In this document: in pieces, positions 22,720-34,624 of the stretch | How positions within the stretch are numbered: position 1 is the stretch's first letter | Layout of the letters: each line of letters opens with the position of its first letter | Assembly (NCBI GenBank): GCA_024803745.1 | Contig: JANJXV010001774.1 | Span: 1 to 64,000, forward strand | Source: Megascapheus bottae | Taxonomy: Eukaryota; Chordata; Mammalia; Rodentia; Geomyidae | Length of the DNA stretch: 64,000 nucleotides | Direction: 5' to 3' | Notes under the pieces: generated by a model | Databases searched by the model: none | The model's input: only the letters and a program-made list of their open reading frames with translations | What the model was told of the DNA's origin: nothing | Translations under genes and position numbers: made by a program

Positions 22720-25089
22720 ATGTGGCCGGTCCATCTTTCCCATCCCAGAGCTGGCACGTCTGAACGATCAAAACCAAGAAAGAAACGACTGCAGGAACAT
22801 CAGCAGAACTATCTTCATGGATCTGAAAAGATAAGGAAGAAAAATAAAAGGGAAGGCAAGCCCACGACCAACACCACTGGGGTCTGTAATTCACGTGAGG
22901 GTGCAGCCAGAGACCAAGCTGACCCTGAGCTTCGCCTGCCTTCAGGCACAGTCGGAGCAGCCAGGGTCAAGAGTGTCACAGGTCCCAAGAACAACAAGGC
23001 CCACATGGAACAGGAAGTCAAACGAAGTCAGGTGGAGCATGAAGATCTGACCAGCCGCCTGCAGGCTTCTCAGCAACGCAGCTTAGACCTAGAGATGGCC
23101 TTGTCTGCCCTCACCACCACGCAGAAGGACATTGAGCAGAAGAACAGACAGCTCATCCAAGACCTGGGTGATGTGAAGCTGCAGCTCGAGGAAAAGAGCA
23201 GAAGCTGTGACAACCTGCAGGAGCTGAATGCAGACTTACAGGGGAAGCTGGGCGTGCTCCGGACCCAGAAGTCCAACATGAAATTGAAAATAGAAAAATT
23301 CCAACGAGTGCTAGAGGAGCGGGCAGTGCTGAAAAGAAGAATAGAAAATGTGCAAAGTGTGGTGAGTGCATTGAGGTTGGAGAGGGACAAGATTGCGGAG
23401 GACCTGAGGGTGGAGAGGTCCACGTGGACGGAGAAGGTGCGGCGGCTCTCACAGGAGATGAACCAACTCACAGACGAGCGCGAGGAAGAACTGTGGCAGA
23501 TGGTGGATCTAGAGAGCAAGCTGGCAGAAATGGAGAACAAGCTGGCAGAGGCACAGCCCCTTGCAGGACCATCTCAGGCTGACTTAAAGAACCTGGAGCA
23601 ACAACTTCAATTCCAGGTTCAGGAAAACCAAAGCCTCAGTCTCCAGAACCTGGAGCAACAGGAACGGCTGCTGATACTGCAGAAGAAAGTGGGCGACAAG
23701 GCTCACTCCAACATCTTTGAGACCCAGAAATGCACAGACCTGCAAACGAGAGAGCTGAAAGAGCAGCTGGAGCAGCTGCAGGAAGCTTTCCATAGGCTGA
23801 GCACTGAGAAGGACCAGCTCACCAGCCTCCTGACCTCACAGCAAAAGGAGAATGAACACCTTCTGGAGAAGCTGGAGCAGCGAGAGATGGAATTAGGAGA
23901 ACGGAAAGAGGTGGCTGAAGGAAGTTTTCAAACAGCCCAGAGTCTTCAGGAGCTCAATGCTCACTACCTGGCCCAGCTGCAGGAACTCAAAACCACCTGT
24001 GAAGAGAACATGGCCTCCATTCAGTAGCTGAGTGCAGAGAAGGAGGAGCTGCAACAGCACCTGCTGAGGCACGCCCAGCTGCTGGAGCAGCAGCAGCAGC
24101 AGGACCTGACCCTGACCCAAGAGTTGCAGGACACTCTCCAGTGCCTGGAAGACACTACACAAGAGAAGGAGCAACTCCAGGCCCAGCTGAGCTTCCTGGC
24201 TTTCCAGGAAGGTAAAGAAGGGGACAAGGAAGTAGAAGCAAGGGCTGAGGAGGCAACTCCAGCCGCCGTGACCATCCCAGAGGCTGTGGACATCCCACAA
24301 GTCATGAAGGCCTTTTACCCGAAAGCAAAATCAGTTGCTGAGGTGACAAAAGTGAAACTCAGCCAACAGCTGCAGGAGCAGCAGGCCCACTGCCAGTGCC
24401 TGGCCAACTTGGCAGCCCAGTGCCAGACCAAGCTGGAGCAGCAGGCCCTGTTTCCCCAGAGCAGGAACCATGGTCCCTCAGGGGACAGGAAGCAGGACAC
24501 GCGGGTGTCTAAGAAGATGAGAATGTGCTTCCTCCAGGCCCTGCCTGACAAAGTGGAGCACCAGAGTCCAGCAGGGGACCTCCAGCACCGGTGTGCCCAG
24601 CTGTCCAAACACATCAGCACCCTCGACGACTCCATAATGCTGTACAAAGAACAGATGGAAGTCCTGGACCAACTCTATAAGGAGAAAGATGAGTGTGTCA
24701 TGGAACTCTCCCAGGAGAAGATGCAGAAGAAGGAGGAGCTGCAGGAACTTCTGGTGCTCCTTGTGGTTGAAGGCACACAGTGCCAGGGCCAGACGCCTGC
24801 AGACCCTGAGACCCCTGCTGCTGAGGTCACTTCACACCTGCCAAGCCCCTCAAACATTGAAGACAGCAAGGAGCAGAAAATCTTTGCAGATGCCCAACTC
24901 AAAGACAGTGTGCAGCCTGCCCAGGTAGAGGCAGGGGGGCCTTGTCCCCGAAAGGCCTCCACCCCAGAGCCCACTGTGATGCTGATGCCTGATACCCAGC
25001 CCCCTGAAGAGCTTTCGGGCCAGGGCAATGAGCAATCCCGATCCTCTCCTTTCTTCTCCAGGCTGAGGAAAATGATGTGCTGGCGATAA
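22720..25089 (+). pseudogene. Golga2-like: GOLGA2-like golgin, copy 5 (TAG at codon 436)
   Basis: This is the last copy with the shared TAG (24025-24027). Its 5' half already has Arg181 and Lys188, the state of copies 6-11, while Glu257 and everything from the TAG onward are of the copy 1-4 type (Val505). It is thus transitional between blocks. From the start of the visible copy 1 sequence onward it appears to match copy 1 letter for letter. Confidence 0.85.
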
Positions 25090-25431
25090 TGGTTCTTTAA
25101 AGACTTATTAGCCACCATGGCAATCTTTTAGGCCTGCACCTAACGGGTGATGACTGGACTTCAACCTCAGGCCAGATAGGACAGAGACTGCGGGAGGTGG
25201 CCCTAACTCAAAGTCATCTAAACAGCCACTGGTTGCCGGGGAAGGAGGGCCCTTGATATAATTTTCACAAATAATCAATTTTTACAAAGAAAAATAAAAT
25301 GTTATATTTACCGAATCCATCATATTCCTTTTTTATATAAATGACTAAACACAATGTATTCTGTGAACATTTGGGGAGTAATATTTTGAACATGTATAGA
25401 AATAAAACGTTAGTTTACAAGTAAAAAAAAA
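25090..25431 (+). promoter_or_regulatory. Golgin copy 5 3' UTR and A9 tract
   Basis: AATAAA lies at 25293-25298 and 25401-25406, with A9 at 25423-25431. Confidence 0.65.
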
Positions 25432-25439
25432 TCAGTCTT

Positions 25440-25513
25440 TAGTGCCCAGTATGGCTTTGAACTGCAATCCTCAGTTCTCAGCCTCCTGAGTAGCTAGCCT
25501 CCATGCCCTGCTC
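25440..25513 (-). mobile_element. Antisense B1-like SINE fragment, unit 5
   Basis: Complement of a B1 core, unchanged from unit 1. Confidence 0.65.
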
Positions 25514-25606
25514 AACAATTAAAATTTCAAAAAACAAGAAAAATAACTCTTTGGCTTCAAAATAGACTGTTGAGGTTCAGGGTACAGTTGGAAGGTTACA
25601 AATAGC

Positions 25607-25827
25607 ACCCGCTAGGTCCCACGGGCTCACACCTGCAATCCTAGTTACAGGAGGCTAAGATATGAGGATCACAATTTGAAGCCAGCCCAGGTAGCAAAGT
25701 TAATTGGAAACTCATTTCCAACCAACTACCAAAAAAAGCTGTAAGTGGAACCATGGCTCAAGTGGTAGAGTGCTAGCCTTAAGCAAAAAAAGGTCAGAGA
25801 CAGAGCCTAAGTCCTGAGTTAAAGCCT
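25607..25827 (+). mobile_element. B1-Geo composite SINE, unit 5
   Basis: Matches unit 1, including 'cgctaggtcccacggg' in the head. Confidence 0.65.
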
Positions 25828-26117
25828 TAGTAACAATTCAAGAGAAAGGAAGCATGGAAGCAAGGAAGTGAGAGAGAGAGAGAGAGAGGGAAAGAAAGAA
25901 AAGGAAGAAAAAGAAAAAGTGAGGAAAAGCACATACTGTGCACAAGAGACACACCGAGAGGGTGGGAGTGAGAAATAGAGGGAAAGAAAAAGAGAGGGAG
26001 AGAAAGGGAGAGAACATTACCAGTACAGGTAACCAAAATTGCAAACGAGAAAACAAAACAAAACAACAACAACAAAACAATGCCATGGTGATGAAGAAGC
26101 ACTGCTTTCAACACACA
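25828..26117 (+). repeat. Purine-rich tract with (GA)9, unit 5
   Basis: GA count as in units 1 and 4. Confidence 0.75.
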
Positions 26118-28132
26118 ATAATCAGGAAAGAAACTCCTTTCACAATAGCCTCAAAGAAAATAAAGTACCTCGGAATTAGCTTAACTAAGAATGTAAAGGA
26201 CCTTTGTGACGAAAACTTTAAAACCCTAAAAAAGGAAATTAAAGCAGAACTAAGGAAATGGAAAATCCTCCCATGCTCCTGGATTGGAAGAATCAACATT
26301 GTGAAAATGACAATCTTGCCAAGAGCTATCTACAAATTCAATGCAATACCCATCAATATCCCAATGTCATTCTTTAAAGAAATAGAAGAGGCAATCCAAA
26401 ATTTCATCTGGAATAATAAAAGACCCCGTATAGCAAAAACACTTCTTAGCAGAAAGAACAGCGCTGGAGGAATTTCAATTCCAAACTTTAGACTCTATTA
26501 CAGAGCTCTAATTATCAAAACAGCTTGGTACTGGCACAGGAGCAGGCCTGAAGACCAATGGAATAGAACTGAGGACCCAGATATTAAACCACAGACCTAT
26601 GGCCACCTAATCTTTGACAAGGGAGCCAAAAAAATAGAATGGAAGAAAGACAGCCTCTTCAACAAGTTGTGCTGGCAGAACTGGTTAAGCACCTGCAGAA
26701 AACTAAAGTTGGATTCTTCTTTGTCACCCTGCACTAGAATTAACTCCAAATGGATCAAAGACCTGGAGGTAAAAGCTGACACACTGGAAACTTTACAGGA
26801 AGGAATAGGAGACACACTATGCCTCCTTGGCACAGGTCGAAACTTTCTTAATAAGGACCAAGAATCACAACAAATCAGAGAAAGACTGGATAAGTGGGAC
26901 TGCATTAAACTGCAGAGTTTTGGTAAGGCAAAGGACATAGCTAGTAAACTAATCAGGAAGCCTACAGAGTGGGAGAAGATCTTCACCAACCAAACAACGG
27001 ACAAAGGCCTCATATCTAAAATATATCAACAACTCAAAAAATTGAATCACTCCAAAACTAACCTCCAAAGTAACAACCATCCCATTAAAAAATGGGCCAA
27101 AGACTTAAAGAGAGTCTTCTCCGAAGAAGAAACAAAAATGGCCTACAGACACATGAAGAAGTGCTCAACATCTCTGGTCATAAAAGAAATGCAAAGCAAA
27201 ACAACTCTAAGATTCCATCTCACATCAGTTAGGATGGCCAGGATCAGGAAAACGAATAACAACAGATGCTGGAGGGGATGTGGCCAGGAGGGATCACTAC
27301 TACACTGTTGGTGGGAGTGCAAACTCGCTCAACCACTATGGAAAGCAGTGTGGCAGTGCCTCAAAAGGCTAAACATAGAACTCCCCTATGACCCAGCAAT
27401 TCCACTACTCGGCATTTACCCAACCATCCAGAAACAAGGACATACTAAATCCACTAGCACAACAATGTTCATTGCAGCACTATTCACCATAGCAAAGATA
27501 TGGAACCAACCTAGATGTCCCTCAGTTGATGAGTGGATCAACAAGTTGTGGTTTTTGTACACAATGGAATTCTATGCTGCTGTCAGAAAGAATGACATCG
27601 CCCCCTTTGTTAGGAAATGGAAAGACAGAAAAAATCATATTAAGTGAAGTAAGCCAGACTCAAAGGAACTTAGGCTCAATGGTTTCCCTCATTCGTCATA
27701 ATCAGTAGAAACCTTGGGCTCTACTAGCAGAGATCTGCAATAGAGCAAAATCTTGATACATAAGGCCATATAACGTGAAGCTAATTGAAAGGACCTCCAG
27801 GATATTGAAACAAAAGCCATACAATGAATGATTGTTGTCCTTAATGTACTATGTTGTCTCTCATCTCCTTTGCTGTCCCTTGGTTATCTCATATTGGTAT
27901 AGTATCTCACTTTGTTATCTGATATATTGAATTTATTTGTATTTGGATATTTGAAATTTGATAGGGAAGGGGGGAAAACAAAGACGGGTGGGGGGTGTTG
28001 GGGGGAGGGAAATGAGTACCAAGACATGTGAATGGGTATCAAGGTATGTGAATTAATGCACCTTCTATCTGGCAAATATCAGGTAACCCTTTTACTAATT
28101 ACAATAAAAATATGGAAAAAAATAAATAAATG
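26118..28132 (+). mobile_element. 5'-truncated L1, unit 5
   Basis: ORF2-like frame to 27647. Its translation is identical to the unit 1 element, 23,807 bp upstream. Confidence 0.9.
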
Positions 28133-28307
28133 AAAGGACTGGGAGTTTGGCCTAATGGTATAGTGCTTGCTTAGCATGCACATACATAGAAAAGGCTAGA
28201 AGTGTTGCTGTGGCTCAAGTGGTAGAGCTCTAGCCTTGAGAAAGTCCAAGGTCAGACATCAGGCCCTGAGTTCAAATCCAGGACTGGCAAAAAAAAATTG
28301 AAAAAGA
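28133..28307 (+). mobile_element. IDL-Geo SINE, unit 5/6 junction
   Basis: Same dimer and A9 end as at 4326-4500. Confidence 0.8.
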
Positions 28308-28672
28308 AACTGCACCTGTCCAACTATAGCAAGTCCCACACTCTCCCCAAACTAGACCAGAGTTGGATGGGGCTGGGACTGCAGGAGCAGACTCCACACA
28401 TTCTGCCTGGATCACAAGATTCTGGCCACACCCCCTATTAGTTCCTGTTTTTCGCTGACCAATGGGATAGGAGATTTGGGGCCACGCCCACGTTCCACGC
28501 TGCCTAGCAATACTGGTATTCTGTCTGTTGACTTATACCACTAGCAGCAACTGTTGAAGGGAGAGGTGGCTGAGTGGTGATCGAGAGAATCCAGGTGATT
28601 TGGCGATAGACTTGGATACTCGCTTACTTATTAGTGATTGGGTACGTACAGGAGATTTCGAAGAGCCTGGGA
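28308..28672 (+). promoter_or_regulatory. Promoter and 5' leader of golgin copy 6
   Basis: CCAAT is at 28459-28463 and the X-box-like motif at 28499-28511; variant sites match copy 2. Confidence 0.6.
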
Positions 28673-30946
28673 ATGTGGCCGGTCCATCTTTCCCATCCCA
28701 GAGCTGGCACGTCTGAACGATCAAAACCAAGAAAGAAACGACTGCAGGAACATCAGCAGAACTATCTTCATGGATCTGAAAAGATAAGGAAGAAAAATAA
28801 AAGGGAAGGCAAGCCCACGACCAACACCACTGGGGTCTGTAATTCACGTGAGGGTGCAGCCAGAGACCAAGCTGACCCTGAGCTTCGCCTGCCTTCAGGC
28901 ACAGTCGGAGCAGCCAGGGTCAAGAGTGTCACAGGTCCCAAGAACAACAAGGCCCACATGGAACAGGAAGTCAAACGAAGTCAGGTGGAGCATGAAGATC
29001 TGACCAGCCGCCTGCAGGCTTCTCAGCAACGCAGCTTAGACCTAGAGATGGCCTTGTCTGCCCTCACCACCACGCAGAAGGACATTGAGCAGAAGAACAG
29101 ACAGCTCATCCAAGACCTGGGTGATGTGAAGCTGCAGCTCGAGGAAAAGAGCAGAAGCTGTGACAACCTGCAGGAGCTGAATGCAGACTTACAGGGGAAG
29201 CTGGGCGTGCTCCGGACCCAGAAGTCCAACATGAAATTGAAAATAGAAAAATTCCAACGAGTGCTAGAGGAGCGGGCAGTGCTGAAAAGAAGAATAGAAA
29301 ATGTGCAAAGTGTGGTGAGTGCATTGAGGTTGGAGAGGGACAAGATTGCGGAGGACCTGAGGGTGGAGAGGTCCACGTGGACGGAGAAGGTGCGGCGGCT
29401 CTCACAGGAGATGAACCAACTCACAGACGAGCGCGAGGAAGACCTGTGGCAGATGGTGGATCTAGAGAGCAAGCTGGCAGAAATGGAGAACAAGCTGGCA
29501 GAGGCACAGCCCCTTGCAGGACCATCTCAGGCTGACTTAAAGAACCTGGAGCAACAACTTCAATTCCAGGTTCAGGAAAACCAAAGCCTCAGTCTCCAGA
29601 ACCTGGAGCAACAGGAACGGCTGCTGATACTGCAGAAGAAAGTGGGCGACAAGGCTCACTCCAACATCTTTGAGACCCAGAAATGCACAGACCTGCAAAC
29701 GAGAGAGCTGAAAGAGCAGCTGGAGCAGCTGCAGGAAGCTTTCCATAGGCTGAGCACTGAGAAGGACCAGCTCACCAGCCTCCTGACCTCAGAGCAAAAG
29801 GAGAATGAACACCTTCTGGAGAAGCTGGAGCAGCGAGAGATGGAATTAGGAGAATGGAAAGAGGTGGCTGAAGGATGTTTTCAAACAGCCCAGAGTCTTC
29901 AGGAGCTCAATGCTCAGTACCTGGCCCAGCTGCAGGAACTCAAAACCACCTGTGAAGAGAACATGGCCTCCATTCAGCAGCTTAGTGCAGAGAAGGAGGA
30001 GCTGCAACAGCACCTGCTGAGGCACACCCAGCTGCTGGAGCAGCAGCAGCAGCAGGACCTGACCCTGACCCAAGAGTTGCAGGACACTCTCCACTGCCTG
30101 GAAGACACTACACAAGAGAAGGAGCAACTCCAGGCCCAGCTGAGCTTCCTGGCTTTCCAGGAAGGTAAAGAAGGGGACAAGGAAGAAGAAGCAAGGGCTG
30201 AGGAGGCAACTCCAGCCGCCGTGACCATCCTAGAGGCTGTGGACATCCCACAAGTCATGAAGGCCTTTTACCCGAAAGCAAAATCAGTTGCTGAGGTGAC
30301 AAAAGTGAAACTCAGCCAACAGCTGCAGGAGCAGCAGGCCCACTGCCAGTGCCTGGCCAACTTGGCAGCCCAGTGCCAGACCAAGCTGGAGCAGCAGGCC
30401 CTGTTTCCCAAGAGCAGGAACCATGGTCCCTCAGGGGACAGGAAGCAGGACACGCGGGTGTCTAAGAAGATGAGAATGTGCTTCCTCCAGGCCCTGCCTG
30501 ACAAAGTGGAGCACCAGAGTCCAGCAGGGGACCTCCAGCACCGGTGTGCCCAGCTGTCCAAACACATCAGCACCCTCGACGACTCCATAATGCTGTACAA
30601 AGAACAGATGGAAGTCCTGGACCAACTCTATAAGGAGAAAGATGAGTATGTCATGGAACTCTCCCAGGAGAAGATGCAGAAGAAGGAGGAGCTGCAGGAA
30701 CTTCTGGTGCTCCTTGTGGTTGAAGGCACACAGTGCCAGGGCCAGACGCCTGCAGACCCAGAGACCCCTGCTGCTGAGGTCACTTCACACCTGCCAAGTC
30801 CCTCAAACACTGAAGACAGCAAGGAGCAGAAAATCTTTGCAGATGCCCAACTCAAAGACAGTGTGCAGCCTGCCCAGGTAGAGGCAGGGGGGGCCTTGTC
30901 CCCGAAAGGCCTCCACCCCAGAGCCCACTGTGATGCTGATGCCTGA
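28673..30946 (+). CDS. Golga2-like: GOLGA2-like golgin, copy 6 (757 aa, altered C-terminus)
   Basis: Codon 436 is CAG (29978-29980), so the coiled coil is uninterrupted. A seventh G in the run 30887-30893 (six elsewhere) shifts the frame and the protein ends GLHPRAHCDADA at 30946. The last ~50 residues of the 789-residue form are replaced by about 20. Markers of this block are Asp257, Glu at LTSEQKEN, GEWKEVAEGC, RHTQ, TLHCL, VTILEAV, DEYVM and SNTED. The old stop position is at 31041-31043. It should be able to make a soluble coiled-coil golgin without the usual C-terminal tail. Confidence 0.85.
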   Translation: MWPVHLSHPRAGTSERSKPRKKRLQEHQQNYLHGSEKIRKKNKREGKPTTNTTGVCNSREGAARDQADPELRLPSGTVGAARVKSVTGPKNNKAHMEQEVKRSQVEHEDLTSRLQASQQRSLDLEMALSALTTTQKDIEQKNRQLIQDLGDVKLQLEEKSRSCDNLQELNADLQGKLGVLRTQKSNMKLKIEKFQRVLEERAVLKRRIENVQSVVSALRLERDKIAEDLRVERSTWTEKVRRLSQEMNQLTDEREEDLWQMVDLESKLAEMENKLAEAQPLAGPSQADLKNLEQQLQFQVQENQSLSLQNLEQQERLLILQKKVGDKAHSNIFETQKCTDLQTRELKEQLEQLQEAFHRLSTEKDQLTSLLTSEQKENEHLLEKLEQREMELGEWKEVAEGCFQTAQSLQELNAQYLAQLQELKTTCEENMASIQQLSAEKEELQQHLLRHTQLLEQQQQQDLTLTQELQDTLHCLEDTTQEKEQLQAQLSFLAFQEGKEGDKEEEARAEEATPAAVTILEAVDIPQVMKAFYPKAKSVAEVTKVKLSQQLQEQQAHCQCLANLAAQCQTKLEQQALFPKSRNHGPSGDRKQDTRVSKKMRMCFLQALPDKVEHQSPAGDLQHRCAQLSKHISTLDDSIMLYKEQMEVLDQLYKEKDEYVMELSQEKMQKKEELQELLVLLVVEGTQCQGQTPADPETPAAEVTSHLPSPSNTEDSKEQKIFADAQLKDSVQPAQVEAGGALSPKGLHPRAHCDADA

Positions 30947-31043
30947 TACCCAGCCCCCTGAAGAGCTTTCGGGCCAGGGCAATGAGCAATCCCGATCCTC
31001 TCCTTTCTTCTCCAGGCTGAGGAAAATGATGGGCTGGCGATAA

Positions 31044-31385
31044 TGGTTCTTTAAAGACTTATTAGCCACCATGGCAATCTTTTACGCCTGCACCTAACGG
31101 GTGATGACTGGACTTCAACCTCAGGCCAGATAGGACAGAGACTGCGGGAGGTGGCCCTAACTCAAAGTCATCTAAACAGCCACTGGTTGCCGGGGAAGGA
31201 GGGCCCTTGATATAATTTTCACAAATAATCTATTTTTACAAAGAAAAATAAAATGTTATATTTACCGAATCCATCATGTTCCTTTTTTATATAAATGACT
31301 AAACACAATGTATTCTGTGAACATTTGGGGAGTAATATTTTGAACATGTATAGAAATAAAACGTTAGTTTACAAGTAAAAAAAAA
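31044..31385 (+). promoter_or_regulatory. Golgin copy 6 3' UTR and A9 tract
   Basis: AATAAA lies at 31247-31252 and 31355-31360, with A9 at 31377-31385. It differs from units 1-5 by 'ttttacgcctg', 'aataatctattt' and 'catgttcc'. Because of the shifted stop, 30947-31043 is also untranslated in this copy. Confidence 0.65.
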
Positions 31386-31393
31386 TCTGTCTT

Positions 31394-31467
31394 TAGTGCC
31401 CAGTATGGCTTTGAACTGCAATCCTCAGTTCTCAGCCTCCTGAGTAGCTAGCCTCCATGCCCTGCTC
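31394..31467 (-). mobile_element. Antisense B1-like SINE fragment, unit 6
   Basis: Complement of a B1 core; the base change before it (A9 then 'tctgtc') marks units 6-10. Confidence 0.65.
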
Positions 31468-31560
31468 AACAATTAAAATTTCAAAAAACAAGAAAAATAA
31501 CTCTTTGGCTTCAAAATAGACTGTTGAGGTTCAGGGTACAGTTGGAAGGTTACAAATAGC

Positions 31561-31781
31561 ACCCGCTGGGTGCCACAGGCTCACACCTGCAATCCTAGCT
31601 ACAGGAGGCTAAGATATGAGGATCACAATTTGAAGCCAGCCCAGGTAGCAAAGTTAATTGGAAACTCATTTCCAACCAACTACCAAAAAAAGCTGTAAGT
31701 GGAACCATGGCTCAAGTGGTAGAGTGCTAGCCTTAAGCAAAAAAAGGTCAGAGACAGAGCCTAAGTCCTGAGTTAAAGCCT
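31561..31781 (+). mobile_element. B1-Geo composite SINE, unit 6
   Basis: Head reads 'cgctgggtgccacaggctca', closer to a standard B1 start than the 'cgctaggtcccacggg' of units 1-5. Units 7-10 share it. Confidence 0.65.
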
Positions 31782-32069
31782 TAGTAACAATTCAAGAGAA
31801 AGGAAGCATGGAAGCAAGGAAGTGAGAGAGAGAGAGAGAGGGAAAGAAAGAAAAGGAAGAAAAAGAAAAAGTGAGGAAAAGCACATACTGTGCACAAGAG
31901 ACACACCGAGAGGGTGGGAGTGAGAAATAGAGGGAAAGAAAAAGAGAGGGAGAGAAAGGGAGAGAACATTACCAGTACAGGTAACCAAAATTGCAAACGA
32001 GAAAACAAAACAAAACAACAACAACAAAACAATGCCATGGTGATGAAGAAGCACTGCTTTCAACACACA
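31782..32069 (+). repeat. Purine-rich tract with (GA)8, unit 6
   Basis: Eight GA; otherwise as in unit 1. Confidence 0.75.
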
Positions 32070-34084
32070 ATAATCAGGAAAGAAACTCCTTTCACAACAG
32101 CCTCAAAGAAAATAAAGTACCTCGGAATTAGCTTAACTAAGAATGCAAAGGACCTTTGTGACGAAAACTTTAAAACCCTAAAAAAGGAAATTAAAGCAGA
32201 ACTAAGGAAATGGAAAATCCTCCCATGCTCCTGGATTGGAAGAATCAACATTGTGAAAATGACAATCTTGCCAAGAGCTATCTACAAATTCAATGCAATA
32301 CCCATCAATATCCCAATGTCATTCTTTAAAGAAATAGAAGAGGCAATCCAAAATTTCATCTGGAATAATAAAAGACCCCGTATAGCAAAAACACTTCTTA
32401 GCAGAAAGAACAGCGCTGGAGGAATTTCAATTCCAAACTTTAGACTCTATTACAGAGCTCTAATTATCAAAACAGCTTGGTACTGGCACAGGAGCAGGCC
32501 TGAAGACCAATGGAATAGAACTGAGGACCCAGATATTAAACCACAGACCTATGGCCACCTAATCTTTGACAAGGGAGCCAAAAAAATAAAATGGAAGAAA
32601 GACAGCCTCTTCAACAAGTTGTGCTGGCAGAACTGGTTAAGCACCTGCAGAAAACTAAAGTTGGATCCTTCTTTGTCACCCTGCACTAGAATTAACTCCA
32701 AATGGATCAAAGACCTGGAGGTAAAAGCTGACACACTGGAAACTTTACAGGAAGGAATAGGAGACACACTATGCCTCCTTGGCACAGGTCGAAACTTTCT
32801 TAATAAGGACCAAGAATCACAACAAATCAGAGAAAGACTGGATAAGTGGGACTGCATTAAACTGCAGAGTTTTGGTAAGGCAAAGGACATAGCTAGTAAA
32901 CTAATCAGGAAGCCTACAGAGTGGGAGAAGATCTTCACCAACCAAACAACGGACAAAGGCCTCATATCTAAAATATATCAACAACTCAAAAAATTGAATC
33001 ACTCCAAAACTAACCTCCAAAGTAACAACCATCCCATTAAAAAATGGGCCAAAGACTTAAAGAGAGTCTTCTCTGAAGAAGAAACAAAAATGGCCTACAG
33101 ACACATGAAGAAGTGCTCAACATCTCTGGTCATAAAAGAAATGCAAATCAAAACAACTCTAAGATTCCATCTCACACCAGTTAGGATGGCCAGCATCAGG
33201 AAAACGAATAACAACAGATGCTGGAGGGGATGTGGCCAGGAGCGATCACTACTACACTGTTGGTGGGAGTGCAAAGTCGCTCAACCACTATGGAAAGCAG
33301 TGTGGCAGTGCCTCAAAAGGCTAAACATAGAACTCCCCTATGACCCAGCAATTCCACTACTCGGCATTTACCCAACCATCCAGAAACAAGGACATACTAA
33401 ATCCACTAGCACAACAATGTTCATTGCAGCACTATTCACCATAGCAAAGATATGGAACCAACCTAGATGTCCCTCAGTTGATGAGTGGATCAACAAGTTG
33501 TGGTATTTGTACACAATGGAATTCTATGCTGCTGTCAGAAAGAATGACATCGCCCCCTTTGTTAGGAAATGGAAAGACAGAAAAAATCATATTAAGTGAA
33601 GTAAGCCAGACTCAAAGGAACTTAGGCTCAATGGTTTCCCTCATTCGTCATAATCAGTAGAAACCTTGGGCTCTACTAGCAGAGATCTGCAATAGAGCAA
33701 AATCTTGATACATAAGGCCATATAACGTGAAGCTAATTGAAAGGACCTCCAGGATATTGAAACAAAAGCCATACAATGAATGATTGTTGTCCTTAATGTA
33801 CTATGTTGTCTCTCATCTCCTTTGCTGTCCCTTGGTTATCTCATATTGGTATAGTATCTCACTTTGTTATCTGATATATTGAATTTATTTGTATTTGGAT
33901 ATTTGAAATTTGATAGGGAAGGGGGGAAAACAAAGACGGGTGGGGGGTGTTGGGGGGAGGGAAATGAGTACCAAGACATGTGAATGGGTATCAAGGTATG
34001 TGAATTAATGCACCTTCTATCTGGCAAATATCAGGTAACCCTTTTACTAATTACAATAAAAATATGGAAAAAAATAAATAAATG
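32070..34084 (+). mobile_element. 5'-truncated L1, unit 6
   Basis: ORF2-like frame to 33599 (A6). New variants are TKNAKDL, KKIKWKK, KLDPSLS, EMQIKTT, MASIRK, QERSLL, CKVAQ and LWYLYT. Beyond about 33,930 the 3' UTR reverts to the unit 1 type ('gaaaacaaagacg', 'aatgagtacc', 'gtgaatggg'). The switch lies between the LWYLYT codons near 33,503 and that point. Confidence 0.9.
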
Positions 34085-34259
34085 AAAGGACTGGGAGTTT
34101 GGCCTAATGGTATAGTGCTTGCTTAGCATGCACATACATAGAAAAGGCTAGAAGTGTTGCTGTGGCTCAAGTGGTAGAGCTCTAGCCTTGAGAAAGTCCA
34201 AGGTCAGACATCAGGCCCTGAGTTCAAATCCAGGACTGGCAAAAAAAAATTGAAAAAGA
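34085..34259 (+). mobile_element. IDL-Geo SINE, unit 6/7 junction
   Basis: Same dimer and A9 end as at 4326-4500. Confidence 0.8.
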
Positions 34260-34624
34260 AACTGCACCTGTCCAACTATAGCAAGTCCCACACTCTCCCC
34301 AAACTAGACCAGAGTTGGATGGGGCTGGGACTGCAGGAGCAGACTCCACACATTCTGCCTGGATCACAAGATTCTGGCCACACCCCCTATTAGTTCCTGT
34401 TTTTCGCTGACCAATGGGATAGGAGATTTGGGGCCACGCCCACGTTCCACGCTGCCTAGCAATACTGGTATTCTGTCTGTTGACTTATACCACTAGCAGC
34501 AACTGTTGAAGGGAGAGGTGGCTGAGTGGTGATCGAGAGAATCCAGGTGATTTGGCGATAGACTTGGATACTCGCTTACTTATTAGTGATTGGGTACGTA
34601 CAGGAGATTTCGAAGAGCCTGGGA
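34260..34624 (+). promoter_or_regulatory. Promoter and 5' leader of golgin copy 7
   Basis: CCAAT is at 34411-34415 and the X-box-like motif at 34451-34463; variant sites match copies 2 and 6. Confidence 0.6.
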
